A stretch of 32,835 bases of DNA from positions 29,409-62,243 of the forward strand of contig NZ_QLMG01000026.1 of the NCBI RefSeq assembly GCF_003259905.1, written 5' to 3'. Shown here in pieces: positions 1 to 6,785 of the stretch. This DNA comes from Salipiger aestuarii. Its GTDB lineage: Bacteria; Pseudomonadota; Alphaproteobacteria; Rhodobacterales; Rhodobacteraceae. Below the pieces are notes generated by a model. The model was not told where the DNA came from, ran no database searches, and was given only the letters and a program-made list of their open reading frames with translations. The stretch's first letter is position 1, and each line of letters begins with the position of its first letter. The position numbers and the translations under genes are program-made.

Positions 1-1
1 G

Positions 2-550
2 CGCAGCCTTGGGGCGGCGCGGGATGACAGCGGCGTGAAACGCCCGTTCTACATCGTGTTCAGCGATGCGGCGGCGGATGCCTTGCAAGGGTTTCGCCAG
101 CAATGCCGGGCTTGGGAAGCCGAGGCCACCGGCTTGTTCAAGGGGCATATCGGCAAGATGCCGGGGCTTGCGGTGCGGGTGGCGGGCGTGCTCGCCCATC
201 TCGACTGGGCGGCAGAGGCGGGCGCGCCTTATCCTGACAAGATCGGCTCGGGCCACATCGCGCGCGCCTGTCACCTGGTGGGCGGGCACCTGCGGCTTCA
301 CGCCTTCCGGGCCTATGGCGCGGCATCTCCGCCCGACGACATCCGCAACGCACGGCGCATTGCCGATGTCATCCGGTCCGAGGACTGGCAGAGCTTCACC
401 GCGCGCGACATCCAGCGCCGGGGGCTAGCGGGGCTGCAACTGGCGAATGCGGTGCAAGCGGCACTCGACGTGCTGGAACAGGCCGACTGGGTGATGCGCT
501 TTCGCGAGGAAACCGGCGGCAAGCCAAGGGTTGTCTATGCCGTGACGTGA
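2..550 (+). CDS. DUF3987-family protein, C-terminal part (5' end outside window)
   Basis: The frame is open to the left edge, so this is the 3' part of a longer gene; the GTG at 35 is only the first in-frame start codon inside the window. About 182 residues are visible. The stretch FKGHIGKMPGLAVRVAGVLAHLDWA resembles the late part of DUF3987 proteins (lysine-proline-glycine followed by a hydrophobic helix), a family found in phage, plasmid and integrated-element replication modules, often near primase or helicase domains. The C-terminal ~60 residues (DWQSFTARDIQRRGLAG to KPRVVYAV) look like a winged-helix DNA-binding end. It lies 700 bp from the 3' end of a tRNA-Ser gene, which fits an integrated island. 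The exact role is unknown; the family assignment rests on motif resemblance. Confidence 0.6.
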   Translation, partial: RSLGAARDDSGVKRPFYIVFSDAAADALQGFRQQCRAWEAEATGLFKGHIGKMPGLAVRVAGVLAHLDWAAEAGAPYPDKIGSGHIARACHLVGGHLRLHAFRAYGAASPPDDIRNARRIADVIRSEDWQSFTARDIQRRGLAGLQLANAVQAALDVLEQADWVMRFREETGGKPRVVYAVT

Positions 551-584
551 ACCCGAGGACACGGGCGACGTGACCACCCGACGA

Positions 585-630
585 CCTGACAATACCTGAC
601 ATAAGCCCCCTTTTGTCAGGTATTGTCAGG
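585..630. repeat. Perfect 17-bp inverted repeat with internal 10-bp-phased CCTGACA units
   Basis: CCTGACAATACCTGACA at 585-601 is matched exactly by its reverse complement at 614-630 across a 12-nt spacer. Each arm holds two copies of the heptamer CCTGACA (585, 595) or TGTCAGG (614, 624), spaced 10 bp apart, about one helical turn. A further partial copy, TGTCAG, is at 632. It starts 35 bp after the stop of the DUF3987 gene. It could be a terminator, but the spacer rather than the 3' flank carries the T run. The phased half-sites fit a protein-binding site of the element better. Confidence 0.75.
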
Positions 631-705
631 GTGTCAGTAGGGTCATCTCGGGGTGGTTACGGGCGCGCGGCTTTCCGCAGCCGATAAGCCAAGAGGCGCT
701 ACTAC

Positions 706-882
706 ATGAGCGGCGAAGACCTCGCAGACATCCGCAAACGCGCCAGATCCGAACCGGGCAAACGCCGGTGAAGGCTGCATGGCGGTGTATCCACCGGCCC
801 GACGACTCTCGAAGGTAAAGAGCGCATCCTTAAGGCCATGCACAAACGTTGGGCGCGTTGGCGGGCAGAGCGGCAAGGCTGA
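706..882 (+). pseudogene. Interrupted HGGxSTG-domain small protein
   Basis: Reading from ATG 706 gives MSGEDLADIRKRARSEPGKRR, then an in-frame TGA at 769-771, then RLHGGVSTGPTTLEGKERI and KAMHKRWARWRAERQG, ending at TGA 880-882. The second part carries the HGG-x-STGP-x-T-x-EG-x-x-RI signature of small proteins common in phages and integrated elements. In that family I expect a cysteine just before R-L/F-HGG (PGKRRCRLHGG-like), so the TGA sits where a TGC or TGT codon is expected. The simplest reading is a one-base nonsense mutation in a decaying gene. No start with a good ribosome binding site was found. The family function is unknown to me. Confidence 0.45.
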
Positions 883-957
883 CCCGTACCGGTATCGCGC
901 CAGTGTTAACGTTGCAGACGCACGAGGCCGTCAGGTTTGCCCGCGACCACCCCCTCG

Positions 958-1083
958 CATTTTAATCGGAGGGTAGTCAAAACTAGACATCCAAGCCGCT
1001 GACAAACCGAACACCCCTTCTCTTGCGCGCGTCCGCAGTTCAGCATTTTAACCGGGGGCGGTTAAAATCTCTGACATCTAAGG
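958..1083. repeat. Two diverged copies of a palindromic GCATTTTAA repeat
   Basis: The copy at 1043 contains a perfect palindrome: ATTTTAACCG (1045-1054), GGGG, CGGTTAAAAT (1059-1068), followed by CTCTGACATCTAA. The copy at 957 starts with the same GCATTTTAA and later reads CTAGACATCCAA, but its right arm is degraded (GTCAAAACT). The copies are about 86 bp apart. The arrangement suggests a duplicated protein-binding or attachment-arm site of the integrated element. Confidence 0.5.
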
Positions 1084-1254
1084 GCTGGAAACCGCGCAAC
1101 TTCCTGCGTGTGCGATAAGCTCTCAAAAACAGGGGGTGTCCCCTGTCAGGGAGGCATGTCGCAAACTGTTGTGTTCAAGCGTTTCTAGCTTGGCGGGTAG
1201 TTTGGCGGGTATGAGCCATTCAATGCCAATTTACCATTTGAAATCAATGCTAAA

Positions 1255-1344
1255 TGGCGGAGAGACAGGGATTCGAACCCTGGGACCCCTTGCAGGGTCA
1301 ACGGTTTTCGAGACCGCCCCGTTCGACCACTCCGGCACCTCTCC
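1255..1344 (-). tRNA. tRNA-Ser (anticodon CGA)
   Basis: The minus strand folds into a 90-nt class II tRNA. The acceptor stem is GGAGAGG with TCTCTCC, followed by discriminator G and an encoded CCA at 1257-1255. The D arm contains AGTGGTCGAA. The anticodon stem GCGGT/ACCGT closes the loop CTCGAAA, giving anticodon CGA, which reads UCG. The long variable arm (GACCCTGCAAGGGGTC region) is typical of tRNA-Ser. The T arm is CAGGG-TTCGAAT-CCCTG. The 3' end faces the DUF3987 island and is the likely integration target. Confidence 0.95.
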
Positions 1345-1362
1345 GCGGGGATCGTGGAGCGC

Positions 1363-1391
1363 CGTTTAGCTTTCCTGTCGGGCAGGCGCAA
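1363..1391 (-). promoter_or_regulatory. Candidate promoter of tRNA-Ser
   Basis: On the minus strand TTGCGC (1391-1386) and TAAACG (1368-1363) are separated by 17 bp. A start about 7 nt downstream would fall near 1356, 12 nt before the mature tRNA 5' end. The hexamers match the consensus only partly. Confidence 0.35.
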
Positions 1392-1514
1392 CAGGGAATT
1401 TGAAAGAAAATCGCGGAGTTGCGCAAAACCCGACCCAAGCCCCTTGCGGGCTTGGAAAATCCGCGCGTCGGGCTTAGGCTTACGATGACCCGTGTCACGC
1501 TGAGGACATCTTTC

Positions 1515-2336
1515 ATGCACCTGCGCCTTGTTGCGCCCGCGCTGCTCGCAGCCTTTGCCCCGACGAGCCTGCCTGCGGACCCGCTCGAACCTGTGGGGGC
1601 GCTGCTTGAGGGGCTTGGCCTGTCCGAAATCGTGCAGATCATGCGTGAGGAGGGGATTGCCTATGGCCGTGAAATGGGCGTCGATCTGCTGCCGGGGGGC
1701 GTCAGCCCTGCGTGGGACGCCGCCGTGCGCACCATCTACGACACCGATGCCATGGCCGACATGGTGCGCGCCGGATTCGCCGCGAGCTTCGGCACCACCG
1801 ATCCTGCGCCTCTGCTGGCGTTCTTTGGCAGCGAGACGGGTGAGAAAGTCGTGTCCTTGGAATTGTCCGCGCGCGCCGCGATGATCGAGGATCCGGTCGA
1901 GGAGGCGGCGCGCGATGCGTTTCGCGGTCTGGACGGCGCGGCGGACCCGCGCCTGGCGCTGATCGAGCGGTTTGTGGACGGCAACGATCTGGTCGAATCC
2001 AACGTTGTCGGTGCGCTCAACGCAAGCTATGCGTTCTATCTTGGCCTTGCGGACGGCGATGCGATCGAGATGACCGAGAGCGAGATCGTTTCGGAGGTCT
2101 GGTCGCAAGAGCCTGAGACGCGAGCCGATTCCCGCGAATGGCTGTATTCCTATCTGTTGATGGCCTACGGTCCGCTGTCGGACGATGAGCTTGCCGATTA
2201 CGTTGCCCTGTCATCGTCCCCGGAGGGGCAGGCGATGACCCGGGCGCTTTTTGCGGGGTTCAACGGGATGTATGCCCAGATCTCCTATGCCCTGGGTCTG
2301 GCGGCTGCGGGGCAGATGAAGGGGCAGGATTTGTAA
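1515..2336 (+). CDS. DUF2059-type exported protein
   Basis: 273 residues. I chose ATG 1515 because GAGGAC lies 7 nt upstream and because it starts a short signal peptide (MHLRLVAPALLAAFAPTSLPA, cleavage near residue 21). ATG 1485 upstream would hide that signal. The mature protein is acidic and helical. Residues ~65-120 (AVRTIYDTDAMADMVRAGFA, LLAFFGSETGEKVVSLE) and the repeat near the C terminus (LADYVALSSSPEGQAMTRALFAGF) match the DUF2059 pattern of a helix followed by 'F..S..G'. Such proteins are predicted periplasmic and have no established function. It stands alone between the tRNA and rplU. Confidence 0.75.
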   Translation: MHLRLVAPALLAAFAPTSLPADPLEPVGALLEGLGLSEIVQIMREEGIAYGREMGVDLLPGGVSPAWDAAVRTIYDTDAMADMVRAGFAASFGTTDPAPLLAFFGSETGEKVVSLELSARAAMIEDPVEEAARDAFRGLDGAADPRLALIERFVDGNDLVESNVVGALNASYAFYLGLADGDAIEMTESEIVSEVWSQEPETRADSREWLYSYLLMAYGPLSDDELADYVALSSSPEGQAMTRALFAGFNGMYAQISYALGLAAAGQMKGQDL

Positions 2337-2392
2337 TCGTCTTTGCGCCTCTGCGTTGTCGCGCCGGCCAGCCGCGGCCCTGCGTGCGCGGG

Positions 2393-2421
2393 TTGACAAG
2401 TGACGCACGACCCCGCATAAG
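2393..2421 (+). promoter_or_regulatory. Sigma-70-type promoter for rplU-rpmA
   Basis: A consensus -35 box TTGACA (2393-2398) is followed after exactly 17 bp by CATAAG (2416-2421), matching the central ATAA of TATAAT. Transcription would start near 2428, leaving a ~165-nt leader before rplU. Confidence 0.7.
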
Positions 2422-2431
2422 CCCGGCTCGA

Positions 2432-2451
2432 CCGGGTCACATGTGGCCCGG
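2432..2451 (+). promoter_or_regulatory. Hairpin in the rplU 5' leader
   Basis: CCGGGTCACATGTGGCCCGG is a near-perfect palindrome (one G-U pair in RNA) just after the predicted transcription start. Ribosomal protein operons often carry leader structures used for autoregulation, and this is a candidate. It could also be an operator on DNA. No known L21 leader consensus was checked. Confidence 0.4.
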
Positions 2452-2592
2452 TTTCCGATCATTGAGATGTCGTGAAGACATGTCTGACACAGTGACAATG
2501 ACCGCCCCGGAAGGGCGCGCTGTTCGAAGGCGGGATGTCCCGGAAAGCCCGGTTTGGGCGCCAAAGAACGCGGCAAACGAAGGAAGACGAAA

Positions 2593-3138
2593 ATGTTCGC
2601 GGTGATGAAAACCGGCGGCAAGCAGTACAAGGTCCAGGCAGGTGACATCCTGCGCGTGGAAAAGCTGGCCGCAGACGCGGGTGAAACCGTACAGTTCAAC
2701 GACATCCTGATGCTTGGGGGTGATGCTGTCACCGTCGGCGCGCCGCTGGTGGCCGGTGCCGCCGTGCAGGCCGAGATCGTCGATCAGATCAAGGGTGACA
2801 AGGTCATCCACTTCGTCAAACGTCGCCGCAAGCACAGCTCGCAGCGCACCAAAGGCCACCGCCAGAAGCTGACGCTTGTGCGTGTGACCGAAATCCTCGC
2901 CTCGGGCGCGGATGCGACCGGCGTCAAGGCTGCCGTCGGATCGGGCGGCGTTTCGGCCGCTCCGGCCGCTGCTGGCGACGACCTGACGCAGATCACCGGT
3001 GTCGGCCCCGCCGCCGCCAAGAAGCTGAACGATGCTGGCATCACCACCTACGCCGCGCTCGCCGCTGTCGACCCCGAGACTTTCGAGGCCGTCAAGGTGA
3101 AGCCCGAGTGGGTTGATCAAGCCAAATCCCTCGCCTGA
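2593..3138 (+). CDS. rplU: 50S ribosomal protein L21 with C-terminal HhH-like extension
   Basis: 181 residues, compared with about 103 in E. coli L21. Residues 1-103 are canonical L21 (MFAVMKTGGKQYKV; FVKRRRKHSSQRTKGHRQ), a 23S rRNA-binding protein of the large subunit. An Ala-rich linker (~105-130) leads to DLTQITGVGPAAAKKLNDAGITTYAALAAVDPETF, a helix-hairpin-helix-like module of the kind found in DNA/RNA-binding proteins. Start ATG 2593 follows an AGGAAG-type ribosome binding site. Upstream in-frame ATG 2554 would add 13 residues absent from the family. It is 19 bp before rpmA, the usual L21-L27 operon. The extension is, to my knowledge, common in Rhodobacterales, but its role is unclear. 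Confidence 0.97.
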   Translation: MFAVMKTGGKQYKVQAGDILRVEKLAADAGETVQFNDILMLGGDAVTVGAPLVAGAAVQAEIVDQIKGDKVIHFVKRRRKHSSQRTKGHRQKLTLVRVTEILASGADATGVKAAVGSGGVSAAPAAAGDDLTQITGVGPAAAKKLNDAGITTYAALAAVDPETFEAVKVKPEWVDQAKSLA

Positions 3139-3157
3139 GATTCAAGGAGACTGACCC

Positions 3158-3427
3158 ATGGCACATAAAAAAGCAGGCGGTTCGTCCCGTAACGGCCGCG
3201 ACTCCGCAGGTCGCCGCCTCGGCGTAAAGCTCTATGGTGGCCAGGCGGCCATTCCGGGCAACATCATCATTCGTCAGCGCGGCACCAAATACTGGCCGGG
3301 CGCGGGCGTCGGTATGGGCAAGGATCACACCATCTTCGCAACTGGCGAAGGGGCCGTGACCTTTCACAAGGGCCTGAAGGGCCGCACCTTCGTGTCCGTT
3401 CTGCCGGTGGCCGAGGCCGCTGAATAA
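3158..3427 (+). CDS. rpmA: 50S ribosomal protein L27
   Basis: 89 residues, the normal length. It begins [24 protein letters not shown], the conserved L27 N terminus that reaches the peptidyl-transferase centre, and contains [15 protein letters not shown] and [18 protein letters not shown] lies 7 nt before the ATG. It is co-transcribed with rplU from the promoter at 2393. There is no N-terminal cleavable extension of the Firmicutes type. The call is certain. Confidence 0.98.
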   Translation: MAHKKAGGSSRNGRDSAGRRLGVKLYGGQAAIPGNIIIRQRGTKYWPGAGVGMGKDHTIFATGEGAVTFHKGLKGRTFVSVLPVAEAAE

Positions 3428-3454
3428 GCCGACCTCACGGAACGACAAAATCTG

Positions 3455-3482
3455 GGGGATCGGCGTCAAGCCGGTCCCCTTC
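3455..3482 (+). terminator. Candidate terminator after rpmA
   Basis: GGGGATCGGC (3455-3464), loop GTCAA, GCCGGTCCCC (3470-3479) form a 10-bp stem with one G-U pair. Only two T residues follow immediately, so termination may be partial and allow read-through into the acetyltransferase gene. Confidence 0.5.
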
Positions 3483-3535
3483 GGCGTTTCGGAGGAGGAC
3501 GCGCCACCCCCGACGTGCATCAGAGGAGTGTGCAC

Positions 3536-4111
3536 ATGAGTCTCGACAGTTTGAAAATGCCCGCCGGGGCGCAGTCCGGGTCGGATGCGCGCGCGCAGCA
3601 GGTGATCGAAGCGGACCGCCTTGTGCTGCGCCCGTTGCGCAGATCCGATGCCGGGCTGATCACGCTTTACTCGGGCGATGAGCGCCTCGCGCGCATGACC
3701 ACGTCGATTCCGCACCCGTTGCCGCCCGGAACAACCGAAAGCTTTATCGCCCGCGCCGCTGATCCCGACCGCGAAGAGGATGTGTGGGTGATGGACGGCG
3801 CCGGGCAGGGGGCGGACGAGGTCATGGGCGTGGTCTCGATCAGGCCCGTCGACACGTCCCAGTGCGAGATCGGCTATTGGGTCGCGCCGCCCTATTGGAA
3901 CACCGGGCTTGCGTCCGAAACGGTGAAGGTGCTTATCGACGCCAATCCGTTCAGGGCCGAGACGATGTTTGCAAGCGTATTTCAGGACAACCCGGCCTCG
4001 GCGCGGGTGCTGACCAATGCGGGGTTTGAATATATCGGCGATGCCGAGGCGTTTTCCGTGGCGCGCAATGCCAAGGTCGCGACCTGGACCTATCTGCGCC
4101 GGATGCGCTGA
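3536..4111 (+). CDS. GNAT-family N-acetyltransferase (RimJ/RimL type)
   Basis: 191 residues. Start ATG 3536 has AGAGGAG 7 nt upstream; an in-frame ATG at 3515 is rejected for lacking this. After a variable ~25-residue head, TDRLVLRPLR-like sequence (EADRLVLRPLRRSDAGLITLY) opens an Acetyltransf_3 domain. It continues with CEIGYWVAPPYWNTGLASETVKVLI (motif A, acetyl-CoA pyrophosphate binding, here NTGLASE rather than the common GxGxA) and FASVFQDNPASARVLTNAGFEYIG (motif B). This pattern is that of ribosomal-protein or small-molecule N-acetyltransferases acting in the cytoplasm. The substrate cannot be told. It lies 108 bp after rpmA, possibly in the same transcript. Confidence 0.85.
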   Translation: MSLDSLKMPAGAQSGSDARAQQVIEADRLVLRPLRRSDAGLITLYSGDERLARMTTSIPHPLPPGTTESFIARAADPDREEDVWVMDGAGQGADEVMGVVSIRPVDTSQCEIGYWVAPPYWNTGLASETVKVLIDANPFRAETMFASVFQDNPASARVLTNAGFEYIGDAEAFSVARNAKVATWTYLRRMR

Positions 4112-4140
4112 GCCGCCGCGGGCCGGGGTGCGAAAAACGC

Positions 4141-4167
4141 AAAGGCGTCCGGGAACCGGGCGCCTTT
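4141..4167. terminator. Bidirectional terminator between convergent genes
   Basis: AAAGGCGTCCGG (4141-4152), loop GAA, CCGGGCGCCTTT (4156-4167) make a 12-bp stem with one G-U pair. A-rich and T-rich ends on both sides (TTTGCGTTTTT on the minus strand) suit termination from either direction, for the GNAT gene and for the DUF882 gene. Confidence 0.7.
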
Positions 4168-4220
4168 ATCTGCGTTGTCTCGCCAAGAGCATCTGAACGT
4201 CGGCAAATGCGGTCGTGCCG

Positions 4221-4790
4221 TCAGCTTCCCCAGTTGCGAACCGGGCCGCAATCCATGTGAACAAAGCTTGACCCGGTGTAGCGCCCGACACCGCCAGCAC
4301 GGCAAGCGGCGGCTGCCTTGGCGATCTGATTGACTGAGCGCGAATTCAGGTGAAGGTCGGCGGCTTCGCCGCGCAGGTGGCGCGAATTTTTCGCAACGCC
4401 CGAGCTTCGCGATCGAAGCATGGCATTGGTCTTGGGGCTGCGATAGCCCGAGATCAACATATAGGGTTCGGTGCAATCCATCAGGTTGTGCGCGGCGGTC
4501 ATGATGTCGACCGTGCGTGCGTCGATGGATTTCACGTCATTCGTGCGCCAGTCGCGCATGAAGTAGTTGATCTGGTCGAGAGATTCCCGAATATAGTCGC
4601 CTTCGATCCAGTAGATCATATCGATCTTTTCACCGGTTCGGCTTGAATACATCTTGATCCGGCGAATGTCGCCTGCTCCGCGCAGAAACCCCGCGGCATT
4701 GCCGTAGGTTGGTGCCGCGGTTGCGATCGTTGCTGCAAATGCGCCAAGAAGGCCGCGGCGCGTAAGGCCGCGTGCGGAAGTTCCAGTCAT
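4221..4790 (-). CDS. Tat-exported M15-family peptidase, DUF882 (MepK/YcbK-like)
   Basis: 189 residues. Start ATG at 4790 is chosen because it begins a twin-arginine signal (MTGTSARGLTRRGLLGAFAATIATAAP); longer in-frame starts would bury it. The mature domain has GYRSPKTNAML, then SRHLRGEAADLHL with the H-x6-D zinc-ligand spacing, and SSFVHMDCGPVR with the final zinc-binding histidine, as in peptidase M15A/DUF882. E. coli YcbK (MepK) of this family is a murein endopeptidase that cuts 3-3 cross-links. It is divergent from an L,D-transpeptidase gene, the enzyme class that makes 3-3 cross-links, so the two probably act on the same bonds in the periplasm. Confidence 0.88.
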   Translation of the reverse strand: MTGTSARGLTRRGLLGAFAATIATAAPTYGNAAGFLRGAGDIRRIKMYSSRTGEKIDMIYWIEGDYIRESLDQINYFMRDWRTNDVKSIDARTVDIMTAAHNLMDCTEPYMLISGYRSPKTNAMLRSRSSGVAKNSRHLRGEAADLHLNSRSVNQIAKAAAACRAGGVGRYTGSSFVHMDCGPVRNWGS

Positions 4791-5121
4791 GTGAAGCGCC
4801 TGTCCCGTTAGTCGCTGTACCTGTTTTACCGCCTCGTTGGACGGCTCTGCCATCTCCCCAGATGCAGGAACCGTATGCCATATCGAAGCGTTATCCGAAA
4901 AGTGGCAATTCTGCACTCATGTTACACACAAGAAGTTTCGGCGAAGTTTCGCGCAAAAGCGGAGCCTCATTTGGCGTTTTCGCGCCAATCGGTTTCAGGG
5001 CCGATGCAGATACGCCGCGTGGTCCGACAAAATTCGACGCTGGCCCAAATGTGAATGGACAGGCGCCCTTGGAGGATGAAATTCATTGAATTCGTTACCT
5101 TTTACAAGATGGTTTAGAGAC
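4791..5121. other. Divergent intergenic region, DUF882 peptidase / L,D-transpeptidase
   Basis: 331 bp. It holds a direct repeat GAAGTTTCG at 4932-4940 and 4943-4951 (11-bp spacing), a possible regulatory site for either gene. A strong GGAGG (5071-5075) is followed by a 13-codon ORF starting at ATG 5076 (MKFIEFVTFYKMV, stop 5115-5117) and by an in-frame TTG (5086) for the L,D-transpeptidase. No clear -35/-10 pair was found. Confidence 0.4.
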
Positions 5122-6756
5122 ATGGACATGGGTTCGACACGCAAGCGTTGTCTGAGGATGCTGAAAACCGGCGCGGCGCTTGCCCTTGTTTCCGGATGGA
5201 TGGGCTCGGTCACGCCGGTCCAGGCGCAGACGCTGTCTTTGACCGCTTACAAGCAGGCTGTCGCCGAATCGCTGTCGGACGATGCCGAAATGGCGCGCTT
5301 TTATCGCGAACGCGGGTTCGAACCGCTCTGGACTGCACCGGGCGAGGCTGCCGCTATCCGGCGCGCCGCGCTGATCGAGGCACTGGCAGGCGCGTCGGAT
5401 CACGGGCTTCCGCGGGCGCGCTTTGCCCCATCTGCGCTTGTGGCGCAACTGCGCGCGGCGCGCACGGATCGGGAGCGCGGTCTTGCCGAAATCGCGCTCA
5501 GCCGTGCATATCTTGATTTTGCGCACGCGCTGAACGGCGGGCTGATTGACGGGCGCAAGGTGGACAGCGGCATCAAGCGCGGGCCGCAACGCCTGTCGTC
5601 CCGCGTTCTGCTAGACCGACTGGAGGCCGAAGACCCGCGTATCGTCCTGGGGTCGCTTGCGCCGCAAAGCCCGGAATATGCGCGGCTGATGCGCGCCAGG
5701 TTCGAACTGCAGCACATCATTGCACGCGGCGGGTGGGGCGACACGATCCGCGAAGGCAAGCTGGAGCCGGGCCAGACCGGCCCCGGGGTCGTGACCCTGC
5801 GTGACCGGCTGAGCCGAATGGGCTATCTCGCGCCGTCGCTTTCGGCGGTCTATGATGCGCGCATGACGGCGGCGGTGGTGCGCTTCCAGTCCGATCACGG
5901 GCTGGAAGCGGATGGTGTGGCCGGGGCGTCGACCCTGACTGCGGTCAATATCGCTCCCGAAGAGCGGCTGAAATCCGTGCTTGTGGCCATGGAGCGCGAG
6001 CGGTGGATGAACCTGCCCGACGGGCTGGGACAGCGGCACGTTCTCGTGAACCTTACCGATTATCATGCGCGCATCGTCGACGGTGGCAAGGTCAGCTACG
6101 AGACGCGCTCGGTCGTTGGCGCCCAGGATCCCGACCGGCAAACGCCCGAGTTTTCGGACGTGATGGAATTCATGGTCATCAACCCGTCGTGGTATGTGCC
6201 GCGCTCGATCATCGTGAATGAATACCTGCCGCTGCTGCGGCGCAATCCCGGCGCCGTATCGCATCTCGAGATCACCAACAGCCGCGGTCAGCGGGTGAAT
6301 CGCGGGCGGGGTTTTTCGCAGTTCTCCGCCGCCAGCTTTCCCTATGCCATGCGGCAGCCGCCGGGGCCTCAGAACGCGCTGGGGCAGGTCAAGTTCATGT
6401 TTCCCAACAAATACAACATCTATCTGCACGATACGCCGTCAAAGCATCTGTTCGCGCGCAACGTCCGCGCGTTCTCGCACGGGTGCATCCGTCTTGGCGA
6501 CCCCAAGGATTTCGCCTATGCGCTGCTGGCCCCGCAGGTCGACGACCCGCAGGGGTATTTCGAACAGCGTCTGCGCACCGGCGCCGAGTCGCGGGTCAAT
6601 CTGGATCAGCCGGTGCCGGTGCATCTGATCTATCGCACGGCCTTTACCCAGGCCAGGGGGCATGTAAATTATCGGGCAGATGTCTACGGGCGGGATGCAA
6701 AACTGTGGCGTGCGCTTTCGGCGGCAGGGGTGGCATTGGAGGGCGTGCAAAGCTAA
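5122..6756 (+). CDS. L,D-transpeptidase (YcbB/LdtD-like)
   Basis: 544 residues from ATG 5122. Residues ~10-38 form a signal peptide ([19 protein letters not shown], cleavage near VQA-QT). A scaffold domain follows ([12 protein letters not shown]). A PG_binding_1 domain lies at about 210-275 ([32 protein letters not shown]). The YkuD catalytic domain at about 305-500 includes [21 protein letters not shown] and [10 protein letters not shown], where Cys455 is the nucleophile and the preceding His its base. The enzyme makes meso-Dap 3-3 cross-links in periplasmic murein or attaches proteins to it. The start is uncertain: TTG 5086 has GGAGG 10 nt upstream and would lengthen the signal's n-region by 12 residues. 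It is the first gene of a tight operon with lpxD 29 bp downstream. Confidence 0.92.
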   Translation: MDMGSTRKRCLRMLKTGAALALVSGWMGSVTPVQAQTLSLTAYKQAVAESLSDDAEMARFYRERGFEPLWTAPGEAAAIRRAALIEALAGASDHGLPRARFAPSALVAQLRAARTDRERGLAEIALSRAYLDFAHALNGGLIDGRKVDSGIKRGPQRLSSRVLLDRLEAEDPRIVLGSLAPQSPEYARLMRARFELQHIIARGGWGDTIREGKLEPGQTGPGVVTLRDRLSRMGYLAPSLSAVYDARMTAAVVRFQSDHGLEADGVAGASTLTAVNIAPEERLKSVLVAMERERWMNLPDGLGQRHVLVNLTDYHARIVDGGKVSYETRSVVGAQDPDRQTPEFSDVMEFMVINPSWYVPRSIIVNEYLPLLRRNPGAVSHLEITNSRGQRVNRGRGFSQFSAASFPYAMRQPPGPQNALGQVKFMFPNKYNIYLHDTPSKHLFARNVRAFSHGCIRLGDPKDFAYALLAPQVDDPQGYFEQRLRTGAESRVNLDQPVPVHLIYRTAFTQARGHVNYRADVYGRDAKLWRALSAAGVALEGVQS

Positions 6757-6785
6757 ACCCTGCGGCAGACCATTCCGGAGGGCCA

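Larger units (their letters stand above)
551..1254. other. Gene-poor island end next to tRNA-Ser
   Basis: This 704-bp stretch has no intact gene. It holds the phased inverted repeat (585-630), a broken HGG-STGP gene (706-882), two related palindromic repeats (958-1083) and a small hairpin CAGGGG-GTGT-CCCCTG (1130-1145). No integrase gene is visible. Its right edge is the encoded CCA end of the tRNA-Ser, the usual attachment position for tyrosine-recombinase elements, so it is probably the terminal segment of an integrated island whose integrase is lost or lies outside the window. Confidence 0.5.

Noticed and set aside
769-771. Selenocysteine codon
   Set aside because: No stem-loop of SECIS type was evident just after the TGA, and the neighbouring DNA is decayed; a nonsense mutation is simpler.
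6483-6785. N-terminal extension of lpxD into the L,D-transpeptidase gene
   Set aside because: The added 101 residues are a shifted frame of the transpeptidase; GGAGGG fixes ATG 6786.
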